Below are positions 1 to 8,481 of a DNA stretch of 26,769 nucleotides, piece after piece. The position numbers and the translations under genes are program-made. The DNA lies in NCBI RefSeq assembly GCF_000003605.2, contig NW_003149267.1, positions 474,994-501,762 on the forward strand, in the 5' to 3' direction. This DNA is from Saccoglossus kowalevskii. Taxonomy: Eukaryota > Hemichordata > Enteropneusta > Harrimaniidae. The stretch's first letter is position 1. Each line of letters opens with the position of its first letter. Under the pieces are notes generated by a model. It made no database searches, was not told the origin of the DNA, and saw only the letters and a program-made list of their open reading frames with translations.

Positions 1-1811
1 CATGTGCAGCAACACAAATTCTACTGCTACATGTACAGCAACACCAATTCTACTGCCACATGTGCAACACCAATTCTACTGCCACATGTGCAGCAACGCC
101 AATTCTACTGCTACATGTGCAGCAACACAAATTCTACTGCTACATGTGCAGCAATACCAATTCTACTGCTACATGTGCAGCAACACAAATTCTACTGCTA
201 CATGTGCAGCAACACAAATTCTACTGCTACATGTACAGCAACATCAATTCTACTGCTAAATGTGCAGCAACACAAATTCTACTGCCACATGTGCAGCAAT
301 ACAAATTCTACTGCTACATGTGCAGCCATACAAATTCTACTGCTACATGTGCAGCAACATCAATTCTACTGCTACATGTACAGCAACACCAATTCTACTG
401 CTACATGTGCAGCAACACAAACTCTACTGCTACATGTGCAGCCACACAAACTCTACTGCTACATGTGCAGCCACACAAATTCTACTGCTACATGTGCAGC
501 AACACAAATTTTACTGCTACATGTACAGCAACATCATTTCTACTGCTACATGTGCAGCCACACAAACTCTACTGCTACATGTGCAGCAACACAAATTCTA
601 CTGCTACATGTACAGCAACATCAATTCTACTGCTAAATGTGCAGCAACACAAATTCTACTGCCACATGTGCAGCAATACAAATTCTACTGCTACATGTGC
701 AGCCATACAAATTCTACTGCTACATGTGCAGCAACATCAATTCTACTGCTACATGTACAGCAACACCAATTCTACTGCTACATGTGCAGCAACACAAATT
801 CTACTGCTACATGTGCAGCAACACAAACTCTACTGCTACATGTGCAGCCACACAAAATTCTACTGCTACATGTGCAGCTACAAATTTCTACTGCTACATG
901 TGCAGCCACACAAATTCTACTGCTACATGTGCAGCAACACAAATTCTACTGCTACATGTACAGCAACACAAATTCTACTGCTACATGTGCAACAATACAA
1001 ATTCTACTGCTACATGTACAGCAACATCAATTCTACTGCTAAATGTGCAGCAACACAAATTCTACTGCCACATGTGCAGCAACATCAATTCTACTGCTAA
1101 ATGTGCAGCAACACAAATTCTACTGCCACATGTGCAGCCATACAAATTCTACTGCTACATGTGCAGCAACATCAATTCTACTGCTACATGTGCAGCAACA
1201 CAAATTCTACTGCTACATGTACAGCAACAATTCTACTGCTAAATGTGCAGCAACACAAATTCTACTGCCACATGTGCAGCAACACAAATTCTACTGCTAC
1301 ATATGCAGCAACACAAATTCTACTGCTACATGTACAGCAACATCAATTCTACTGCTACATGTGCAGCAACATTAATTCTACTGCTACATGTGCAGCAACA
1401 TCAATTCTACTGCTAAATGTGCACCCACACAAATTCTACTGCTACATGTGCAGCAACACAAATTCTACTGCTACATGTGCAGCAACACCAATTCTACTGC
1501 TACATGTGCAGCAACACAAATTCTACTGCTACATGTACAGCCACACAGATTCTACTGCTACATGTGCAGCAACACCAATTCTACTGCTACCTGTACAGCA
1601 ATACCAATTCTACTGCCACATGTGCAACACAAATTCTACTGGTACATGTGCAGCAACACAAATTCTACTGGTACATGTGCAGCCACACCAATTCTACTGC
1701 TACATGTGCAGCAATACAAATTCTACTGCTACATGTGCAGCAACACAAATTCTACTGCTACATGTGCAGCCACACAAATTCTACTGCTACATGTGCAGAG
1801 ACACAAATTAA
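1..1811. repeat. 29-bp minisatellite array, about 62 copies
   Basis: The stretch is a near-perfect tandem array of a 29-bp unit containing ACATGTGCAGCAACACAAAT followed by TCTACTGCT. Units differ by a few recurrent substitutions (GTGCAG/GTACAG, CTACATG/CTAAATG/CCACATG, CAACACAAAT/CAACATCAAT/CCATACAAAT) and rare 1-3-base indels. It begins before the window edge and decays near 1800 in an AT-rich stretch. Because 29 is not a multiple of 3, three units (87 bp) make a 29-residue cycle, and all three forward frames read the same periodic peptide at different offsets. The long open frames are therefore a by-product of a stop-free unit. I see no upstream start context, splice structure or composition change supporting a gene. 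Confidence 0.97.
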
Positions 1812-2520
1812 ATTAAAAATGTTACTACAACATGCAGACATATTGTAGTGAATACCAAACATTACTTATAATAAAATACTGGCTTTCAATTTCAAGAAAT
1901 ACCTAACAGTCTTAAAACCATCATTGCTGTCACATTGTAAATATTATTTTAAAATGAATAAGCAGTAAGTTGCAATACATGTATTTAATAAAAGGATTGT
2001 CGAATAGACATTTGCGTACCGGTACATTGTAAATATTGTTATTCGAGCAATCATGGTAACTTGTACTCAATAATTCTAATTTGTCTCAAACAGACATATG
2101 AATGAATAATAACAGAGTAGTGCGACTGCATGGACTCAGCGTTCTTACACCAAACACCATAAAATCAAGTGTACATACACTATCATGGATTGTTTACAAG
2201 ATTTCTTATTTCTTTATCATTTTTAACACCACCAAGCATGTACGAATATGTAAAGGGAGTACCGTAGTTTTTTACTTTTAACTACTAAAATTTTGATTTG
2301 TTTCATTACACACAGCAATACTCATCTCAAGAAATGCCATACCAGGCTTCATAGACAATCCCTGTCCAACTGTCAGGCAAAGGGCAGTTGCGTGCACCAA
2401 GACACTATGGACTACACATGTGAAAATCGCACAATGAACTCCCATAATAAAGACAAGTCATTGTCAATGACACGTCCCCGTTCCGTTCATATTTGAGTGA
2501 CATATACATTCAATAGCAGA
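1812..2520. other. AT-rich intergenic sequence, no feature seen
   Basis: Unique AT-rich sequence between the satellite and the next repeat. A short plus-strand open frame at 2293-2496 has no recognisable domain and no start or splice context, so I treat it as chance. Confidence 0.6.
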
Positions 2521-3168
2521 TCATGACCGAAATGCACCTGCATATGTACAACACATTGTACTAAACCTGAACAAAATCCATCCATGCATGACTGAGCTCC
2601 GGTTCCAGAATTGTGAAAATGTGCGATTTTGATGCATTTTCGGCCTTAAAGCGGCCGCCATTTGGCCATCGTTAACGAGATCATGAAACAAATGCACATA
2701 CATATTTGTGACATGATGTACCTTGTGTGTGTGTGAAGTTTGAACTCGATCAATCCAAGCATGTCTCAGATACGGATCCAGAACTGAATTCTTTAAAACA
2801 AAATGGTCACCAGTCGGCCATTTCAAACCCGATCCAAAAAAAAAATGACGTGCATCAAGGTCCTATTATGTTTAATGTATGTACCAAATTTGAACAAAAT
2901 CCGTCTATACATAACTGAGATCCGGGTCCGGAATGGTGAAAATGTGCGATTTTGATGCATTTTCGGCCTTAAAATAGCCGCTATTCGGCTATCGTTAATC
3001 GGATTATGAAAAAAATGCATGTGCATATGTCCCATATAATGTGTGATGTATGAGTGAAGTTTGAACTTAATCGGTCCATGCATGTTCGAAATACAGGTGA
3101 TCACGAACGCACGCACACAGGGCAAAACATAAGTCCCCGTTTTCGGACTACGTCCGAACGGGGACTAA
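2521..3168. repeat. Dispersed repeat with internal ~160-bp modules and a terminal stem-loop
   Basis: Related modules recur about every 160 bp. Each carries an ATGCACxTxCATAT-like stretch, a GAAGTTTGAAC or TTGAACAAAATCC stretch, a GAGATCCGG-like stretch and a CGGCCATT-like stretch. The best match between modules is offset by about 323 bp: GTGAAAATGTGCGATTTTG occurs near 2613 and near 2936, followed in both by TTTTCGGCCTTAAA. The right end is a hairpin at 3132-3166. Short open frames on both strands here are by-products of the repeats. This looks like a dispersed invertebrate repeat; I cannot name the family. Confidence 0.75.
3132..3166. other. Stem-loop at the right end of the dispersed repeat
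   Basis: AGTCCCCGTTTTCGGAC is followed by TAC and then GTCCGAACGGGGACT. The arms pair over about 15 bp with a two-base bulge. A terminal hairpin of this kind resembles the 3' end of Helitron-like or other non-autonomous elements, but the usual CTRR end is not obvious. Confidence 0.75.
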
Positions 3169-3888
3169 TAAAATATTCATATTAATCAAAAATTTGTTGA
3201 GATTTGATCTTAAAAATAATCTATAAAAAGTAAACTTCATAAAAATAAAGCTATACAATAAAAAATAATCTGAATAATTTCATTTTTCATAATGCTGTCT
3301 TCTCTCATATTTAAAAAACAAAAACAGTAACTGAATAACATGTCAATGTTACTTCTTAAATAGAGTTGTAAATGTTTTGTTCAACATATAATGCAAATTT
3401 AAATCAAAACATTGGCAGCTCCATGTTGTGTGCAAAATAAGAGTCGGCTGTGACAATTAAAACATTTACCGCAACATCCACCAAAAAGATTGTATGTAAT
3501 TTGTTGTGAATGAAAACTTACCAGATCACTGCTAAAGACTATTATGCAATGAAATACAGTACAACCCAAGCGCATAACCACATTTATGTGCTAGCTTCAG
3601 GCTAAGCCATCGCAAACTGTTATTTAAAATGATTTAAATTCAAATCATTATTAGACATTGAAATCACAAATATTTTTATTTTTTATTTAATTTTGCACAG
3701 TTCAAACTATATACACACAATGTGAGTGCTTGAATTGTAATGTATGACAATTGTACAAACAGGTATATATTCACAATGCATTGGATTCCCTAATTTGAAG
3801 TGACATACTAGCAGTACGCAGTACAGACTTCCAGCACACATGTCACACACATGGGTCTACAAATCACTGTCATGTTAAGTTAGGAGAG
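3169..3888. other. AT-rich intergenic sequence downstream of the F-box gene
   Basis: No coding potential is convincing. It lies on the 3' side of the minus-strand F-box gene. Two reverse-strand AATAAA hexamers (TTTATT at 3675-3680 and 3682-3687) could serve as poly(A) signals for that gene. Confidence 0.5.
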
Positions 3889-4092
3889 AATACTGTAAAA
3901 TACTTTTAAAAATATTTTAGCTGGAATTTACTTTTGCTGAAAAGCCATTTTGGGTGTTCTGTATGGAATTTATTTTCACGGATTTCTGATGATTTGAATG
4001 TAAAATACCGATTTAGGAAAAAAGATATATTCACTTGATTCTATTTTCACTGAATCATTCCTTAAGTGAAAATAGCGAAATTCCAAGCCAAA
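3889..4092. mobile_element. MITE copy 1 (degenerate), in the probable 3' UTR of the F-box gene
   Basis: The sequence is collinear with the better-preserved copy at 6545-6728. Shared blocks include TTTTGCTGAAAAG, TTTTGGG(T/C)GTT, GTATGGAATTTATTTTCAC, a GATGAxTT(G/A)AATGTxAAATA block and GGAAAAAAG(A/T)TATATTC. Its left end (TACTGTAAAATACTTTTA) keeps a decayed version of the terminal repeat. The right end no longer shows it. The element ends about 30 bp beyond the stop codon of the minus-strand gene. Confidence 0.75.
3969..3974 (-). promoter_or_regulatory. Candidate poly(A) signal (AATAAA) for the F-box gene
   Basis: TTTATT on the plus strand reads AATAAA on the gene's strand, about 150 nt past the stop codon. 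It is the first canonical hexamer downstream and lies inside the MITE copy. Alternative hexamers lie at 3675-3687. Confidence 0.45.
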
Positions 4093-4121
4093 TTTTAATG
4101 AGTGTGTTCACTGATTTGTCT

Positions 4122-6350
4122 TCAAACTTTGCTATGTGGCAACATTTTGACGAGAATATTTTGTCGGCGTTGGTGTTTACTTACAAGTCTGTGTGCATCA
4201 CCTGGATAGTACTCATTGTGGAGTTCACACTTTACAATAGTATGGTAATTATCTACCATGACAACAACATCTTCCTTATCTAAGCTACATCTGTAACCAA
4301 CAGTTACACCAAATTCTTTGATTTTGCGGCAATTACGTAAAATTTGAGTTACTTCGTATTTTGCTGGTGGAGCACCCCATATTATGACACTCTTTAGCAT
4401 TGGGCAACACTTGGCTAATTTTAGTAGCGTTAGGTCGGTCACTTTTAAAGTACCGGTCTGCCAGCCAGACATGTAAATATATTCCAAATATGGTGAATTC
4501 TCGATCACATGACATATACCAGCATCAGTTATTTGGATTAATTCACGTAATTTGATCATTTTCAAATGATGACAATGATTACCAATTTGAACAAGGCTAT
4601 CATCGCCGATCTTAGGACAGTGGCTTAAATCAAGCTGCTGTAGTTGCATGGGTAAGCTAACCGCTTTGTAATCAATTTGATGGATTGTCTTGAAGTGACA
4701 CCTAGGGGAGGATCTCACCTGCTCATAAAACAAAGAGGACGGACCTGCAGAAGTACTGAACCCTGCTTGCTGAGTCTGCCAACAATCTGTGTTCCAGTCT
4801 TGGGAATGGTTGGCAGAGTAGGTATCCTTAAATTCAATCTTAACATCTGTATCATTTGTAGCAACTGGTGCATCAACTGTCATGGTAACATCATCATCTG
4901 AAGCGCCATCTTGAGTGCATGACTGGAAGCGTTGACAAAGCATCTCACCGAAGCCGGAATCATCAGGGTCGCATTCACGACAACTTTTGTTGTATGCTTT
5001 CTCAGAGACTTCTTCCTTGTCGTGTTTCTCCATAATTTCTTCATCACTATCACTGTCCTCATCATCTGAAGATGACTGATCAAGAACTGGGTCATCATCT
5101 CTTGTGGTAGTTTGAATGCACTTTGTACCATTGATGTAACCAACGGTTCCACTGATATTTACAGCATTGTATCTATCAGAAAGCGTAATCTTCTGTAACA
5201 TATTACAATTCTGCACATTCAGAAATTTCAATCTTGCACACTTTTGCATGACCTCATTCAGACCGTGTTGTGTGATTAGTGAACAGTTTCCCAAGTCTAA
5301 ATACTCAAGAAGTTTGCAATTGTTGGCAAGTTGTAGAAGACTTTGATCTGTAATCTGACTGCAGGAGTTCAAGTTCAGGTGATACAAATTGATACAATTG
5401 GTGACCACTGCTATGATACCCTTATCAGTTATATCCTGCGATTCCTGTGACTGTGACTGTAGATGTTCCGCACTGTGGATGTCTAAGTGTTGCAATTTCT
5501 TGCAAAATGTAGCAATACTGGTTAAACTTGCATCACTGAGATTCCTGCTTACTGTCGAGGAGATATTGAGATGTACTAAATGTTCAGAGCTTTCCACCAA
5601 CATTCTGACTACGCTATCATCGATGCAACAGTTAGCGAGTGATACATATTGCAGGTGCTTTAAAGTTTGGCTAATTTGCATAATACAGAGACTACTCAGC
5701 GACTTGCACAAATCTAACTTCAGACATTGTAATCGCGGACACTTTGTTGCAAACTCCATCATGGTGTTGTCTGAGAGGTGTGTGGAATTTCTAACATCAA
5801 GCAATTTCAAATCCGGACATCGTTTTGCAAGCTGCTGTAGATTGTGGTTGGCGCTGTCCATACTGCTCATACTTGTGTAGAATGCATCTACACGTACATG
5901 AAGCTTACTCAATCCAGTGAACTGATGTAACACACTAGGCGTCAACTTACGGCATCCTAGAATATTGATATGTTGTAACTTGCTACATTTGGCGATTATT
6001 TTATGCAGACCATTTTGCGTTATACCTGTGTATGCCACATTTAAAGACATCAGCTCAGGACAGTTATCAGCAATGTACAGGAAGGACTTGTCACTGACTT
6101 TACAACAGTTTAAAACACTTATTTTATGAACTAAACGTGAATTCTTCAGGAGGTTAATAAAGACATAATCAGTAACTTTATCTTTGTTGGTGTTGCCTTT
6201 TGTGAGATCAACGACCTTCCACAGTTCATAGTCTTCACTCAGTTTCTTCCAATGCGAGCTAGTCAGCCGAACACCAAGACATATGTCCGAGTATGATAGT
6301 TTGCTGAATATCTCCAGTAATAATTGGTCACCAAGATTTGAGATATTCAT
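4122..6350 (-). CDS. F-box / leucine-rich-repeat protein (742 aa, single exon)
   Basis: Probable substrate receptor of an SCF (SKP1-CUL1-F-box) ubiquitin ligase. The start is the ATG at 6350-6348: an in-frame TAA lies four codons upstream at 6362-6360, and A is at -3. Residues about 3-48 fit an F-box (NLGDQLLLEIFSKLSYSDI, then a conserved Trp and LW). Residues about 65-400 are cysteine-containing LRRs with repeated CPxLxxLxVxxxxxITxxGL and CxxLxxLxLxxCxxITDxxL patterns. Residues about 415-565 form a low-complexity insert, starting with a Ser/Asp/Glu-rich acidic run (DDDPVLDQSSSDDEDSDSDE) followed by Cys, Gln and Ser-rich sequence. LRRs resume at about residue 565 (LQQLDLSHCPKIGDDSL) for three or four repeats, then a basic tail. 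The CDS has no introns. It is divergent from REXO1, with starts about 2 kb apart. I cannot assign a specific FBXL ortholog; the split LRR block is unlike the family members I know well. Confidence 0.9.
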   Translation of the reverse strand: MNISNLGDQLLLEIFSKLSYSDICLGVRLTSSHWKKLSEDYELWKVVDLTKGNTNKDKVTDYVFINLLKNSRLVHKISVLNCCKVSDKSFLYIADNCPELMSLNVAYTGITQNGLHKIIAKCSKLQHINILGCRKLTPSVLHQFTGLSKLHVRVDAFYTSMSSMDSANHNLQQLAKRCPDLKLLDVRNSTHLSDNTMMEFATKCPRLQCLKLDLCKSLSSLCIMQISQTLKHLQYVSLANCCIDDSVVRMLVESSEHLVHLNISSTVSRNLSDASLTSIATFCKKLQHLDIHSAEHLQSQSQESQDITDKGIIAVVTNCINLYHLNLNSCSQITDQSLLQLANNCKLLEYLDLGNCSLITQHGLNEVMQKCARLKFLNVQNCNMLQKITLSDRYNAVNISGTVGYINGTKCIQTTTRDDDPVLDQSSSDDEDSDSDEEIMEKHDKEEVSEKAYNKSCRECDPDDSGFGEMLCQRFQSCTQDGASDDDVTMTVDAPVATNDTDVKIEFKDTYSANHSQDWNTDCWQTQQAGFSTSAGPSSLFYEQVRSSPRCHFKTIHQIDYKAVSLPMQLQQLDLSHCPKIGDDSLVQIGNHCHHLKMIKLRELIQITDAGICHVIENSPYLEYIYMSGWQTGTLKVTDLTLLKLAKCCPMLKSVIIWGAPPAKYEVTQILRNCRKIKEFGVTVGYRCSLDKEDVVVMVDNYHTIVKCELHNEYYPGDAHRLVSKHQRRQNILVKMLPHSKV

Positions 6351-6359
6351 GTTTGTCAC

Positions 6360-6542
6360 TTAGTACATTAACAAGTTACGGTTGACGGAGTAAATAAGCA
6401 GCTGGCTTGCAGTCACTTTAACTGACGGACACAGCATAAAGGATTTCCACTCAAACACTTTACTTCCATAGAGCAGTTCCTGCCACAAATAAATTAAAAA
6501 TATCATGATCACAACCTGAATCTTTTTGAAATAATATTTTAA
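6360..6542. other. 5' flank of the F-box gene
   Basis: Immediate upstream region of the minus-strand gene. It should hold its 5' UTR and core promoter. I see no clear TATA box or initiator. Confidence 0.4.
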
Positions 6543-6544
6543 TA

Positions 6545-6728
6545 CTGTGGAATACTTTATTTTCGCTGCAATTAATTTTTGCTGAAAAGGCTTTTTGGGC
6601 GTTTTGTATGGAATTTATTTTCACTAATTTTTGATGAGTTAAATGTGAAATATAGGAAAAAAAGTATATTCGCTGGATTTTATTTTCACGCAAAAATAAA
6701 TTCAAAGCGAAAATAAAGTATTCTACAG
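6545..6728. mobile_element. MITE copy 2: 184 bp, 23-bp terminal inverted repeats, TA target duplication
   Basis: The left end begins CTGTGGAATACTTTATTTTC and the right end, read in reverse complement, begins CTGTAGAATACTTTATTTTC. The arms agree over 23 bp with one mismatch. Both ends are flanked by TA (6543-6544 and 6729-6730), the target duplication expected of Tc1/mariner-type elements. There is no internal ORF, so it would depend on a transposase encoded elsewhere. Related copies lie at 3889-4092 and about 7040-7105. Confidence 0.88.
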
Positions 6729-7660
6729 TATATCTTATTAAATGAAACACATGTATGAATTAATAACAGTTTTTTGGTATAAAATTTCAACTCTGAGTAA
6801 ATTATGCATTAGATCTTTGTCTATACAGTTATGCTATTCAAATTTGTAAAGCTTTTTAACTCAAGAATTCATTCCACAGTACATTAGCTATTACACAGTT
6901 TGAATTTAACTAAAAAAAGTGTACCTTTGCCGGTCAATTAGTTTTGCAAAATATGTGCAGGTGATTTTTTTTTTAAATTATCATCAAAAAAAAATTTGAG
7001 TTTTCATGAACATTTTCTTTTGTTCTTAATATAATGACAAAATATATGATTTTTGATGAGTTGAATGTAATCCAAAATATAGAAAAAAAGGTATGTATGC
7101 GCTTCTTATTATAGCAAATATGGTACATGTGTATATACTTACATCAGATTGTAATTAAATTCAGTGGTCAAGGAAATGAGTTTGCGGATTTTGGTATAAA
7201 TAAAAAATGAATTTTGCACATGTTGTATACAGCACATGGATGAAACAACTGTGATGTTTTGATTAATCTAATATGGAAAATGTTATCCATACTAGCAGGA
7301 TTATGCAAATTACAACATGCATTTTTAAAAAGCAGTGCTAATGTCCTTGAAAATGAAATTTGAATTGCTTACAACCAGTTCTAAGAGAAAAGCATTTAGT
7401 TTTGAGTGCATTGACTGCAGCTCCACGGATATCACAGTATACAAAACCCAAATAGAAATATTGAGATGCAGACAGATTTAACACAAAACACAGTCACAGT
7501 ATCACATGGTATAAATGATAATGGAAGAGAGAGGTTGTGCTACAAAGTTACAACTGAATCACACAACTTTTTTTTATAAATTGTCGGTTACGAGAATAAA
7601 AAATGTATAAGAGTCATCAACCAACTAGAACTTCAATGTTTTTGTGAGCACTGTATTTCG
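6729..7660. other. AT-rich intergenic sequence with a decayed MITE fragment
   Basis: Mostly unique AT-rich sequence with no coding signal. About 7040-7105 repeats the internal part of the MITE family: TTTTTGATGAGTTGAATGT, then AATATAG, a run of A and GTAT. Both ends are lost. Confidence 0.6.
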
Positions 7661-7860
7661 ACCGCTATATTCACGAGTCAGCACAAAAGCACGGAGTAGC
7701 GTCCCCATAGTATGTGATTGTTTATAGCGCGGTCCTTTGTCAAGGCGTCTGCACTGCAGACATCGTCATTTGACAAATACGCGCTTATAATGCTGGCAGT
7801 ATCGACAGAGCAAAGAAACTACCAAACGGCGAGTTTTGTTCGTTTCATGTGCGACTAGAG
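7661..7860. other. GC-richer island with nested palindrome in the divergent intergenic region
   Basis: This short block is visibly richer in G, C and CpG than its surroundings (CGACCG, AGCGCGG, ACGCGC, GGCGAG). It contains a nested inverted repeat at 7736-7777: TTTGTCAA/TTGACAAA outside and GTCTGCA-C-TGCAGAC inside. It could be a promoter-proximal element, an untranslated exon or an old insertion; nothing in the sequence decides. Confidence 0.5.
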
Positions 7861-8237
7861 ACTATAATATAGTATAACTGTAATATTGCATTTTCGTAGA
7901 AATAGTTTACCTGTCAAGTTGATCTAAGATCCAGTTAACCTATTTTCCCGTCATGCCGGTAGGTCATGGCTGTTTACATGCAGGGACTCCCTAACTGACC
8001 ATGTGAAGCCCAGTGGACAAACATCTGAAGCACAATTTACATATTACAGGTAGTAAAATTTTCTAACCTATTATTATTATACCTATTAAATTATCCGGAG
8101 CAATAACGAAAATAACAAAACTTACTTGATTTTCGTTTCACACTCAAAACGACTAAAATAAAATAACTCTGATTACGATATAGAAAATACTTTCTAGTGT
8201 TTTATTAGGAAGTTAGGTGTTCTTATTTAAAAGCCAC

Positions 8238-8248
8238 AACATGGCCGC
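8238..8248 (+). promoter_or_regulatory. YY1-like motif upstream of REXO1
   Basis: AACATGGCCGC matches the AANATGGCGGC YY1 consensus at all but one specified position. It lies about 140 bp upstream of the REXO1 start codon. In animals such motifs often sit at or just downstream of TATA-less start sites. Motif recognition only. Confidence 0.35.
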
Positions 8249-8364
8249 TCTAAGATGTTATGCACAACAGAACTGAAATGTTGATAATAAGAATTTACTA
8301 AATTGAAGACAAAAACGTGATATAGAAGACACAGTGAGCCATGGCGACAATGAACTACGAATAA
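8241..8364 (+). other. Three short upstream ORFs before the REXO1 start
   Basis: ATG-initiated open frames lie at 8241-8276 (11 codons plus stop), 8278-8301 (7 plus stop) and 8341-8364 (7 plus stop). The last has a strong context (GAGCCATGG). All end before the main ATG at 8382. If transcription starts upstream of 8241, they could lower REXO1 translation. The transcription start is unknown. Confidence 0.4.
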
Positions 8365-8381
8365 CAAAAGCAAGATACGCC

Positions 8382-8481
8382 ATGCTTTCATCGCAGGGGT
8401 ATTTTCGTGGCGTTGACTGTCCTTTCTACGCAAACGGGTTTTGTCAAAGACCTTATTGTCATTTTCGGCACATAAAAAAAG
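8382..8481 (+). CDS. REXO1: REXO1 exon 1: CCCH zinc finger
   Basis: Starts at ATG 8382 (context CGCCATGC, G at -3) and encodes residues 1-33 plus one base. [20 protein letters not shown] followed by [10 protein letters not shown] gives C-x7-C-x4-C-x3-H and closely matches the N terminus of vertebrate REXO1. The donor is AAG|GTTTGT, leaving phase 1. A GTG codon at 8334 extends the open frame but is unlikely as a start. Confidence 0.9.

Noticed and set aside
1-1811. CRISPR-like array
   Set aside because: Units are contiguous with no unique spacers between repeats, the unit is a head-to-tail minisatellite, and the genome is eukaryotic.
2-1848. Several plus-strand open frames of 85-346 codons with Cys/Asn/Ser/Thr and Leu/His/Val/Gln periodic peptides
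   Set aside because: They are three frame-shifted readings of a 29-bp stop-free minisatellite, with no start context, introns or domain.
2521-3125. Reverse-strand open frames of about 100 codons
   Set aside because: They lie inside the dispersed repeat and mirror its modules; the two frames resemble each other only because the DNA is repeated.
4677-5880. Plus-strand open frames of 74 and 163 codons and a minus-strand frame of 90 codons within the F-box gene
   Set aside because: Shadows of the 742-codon F-box/LRR frame, which has clear domain content.
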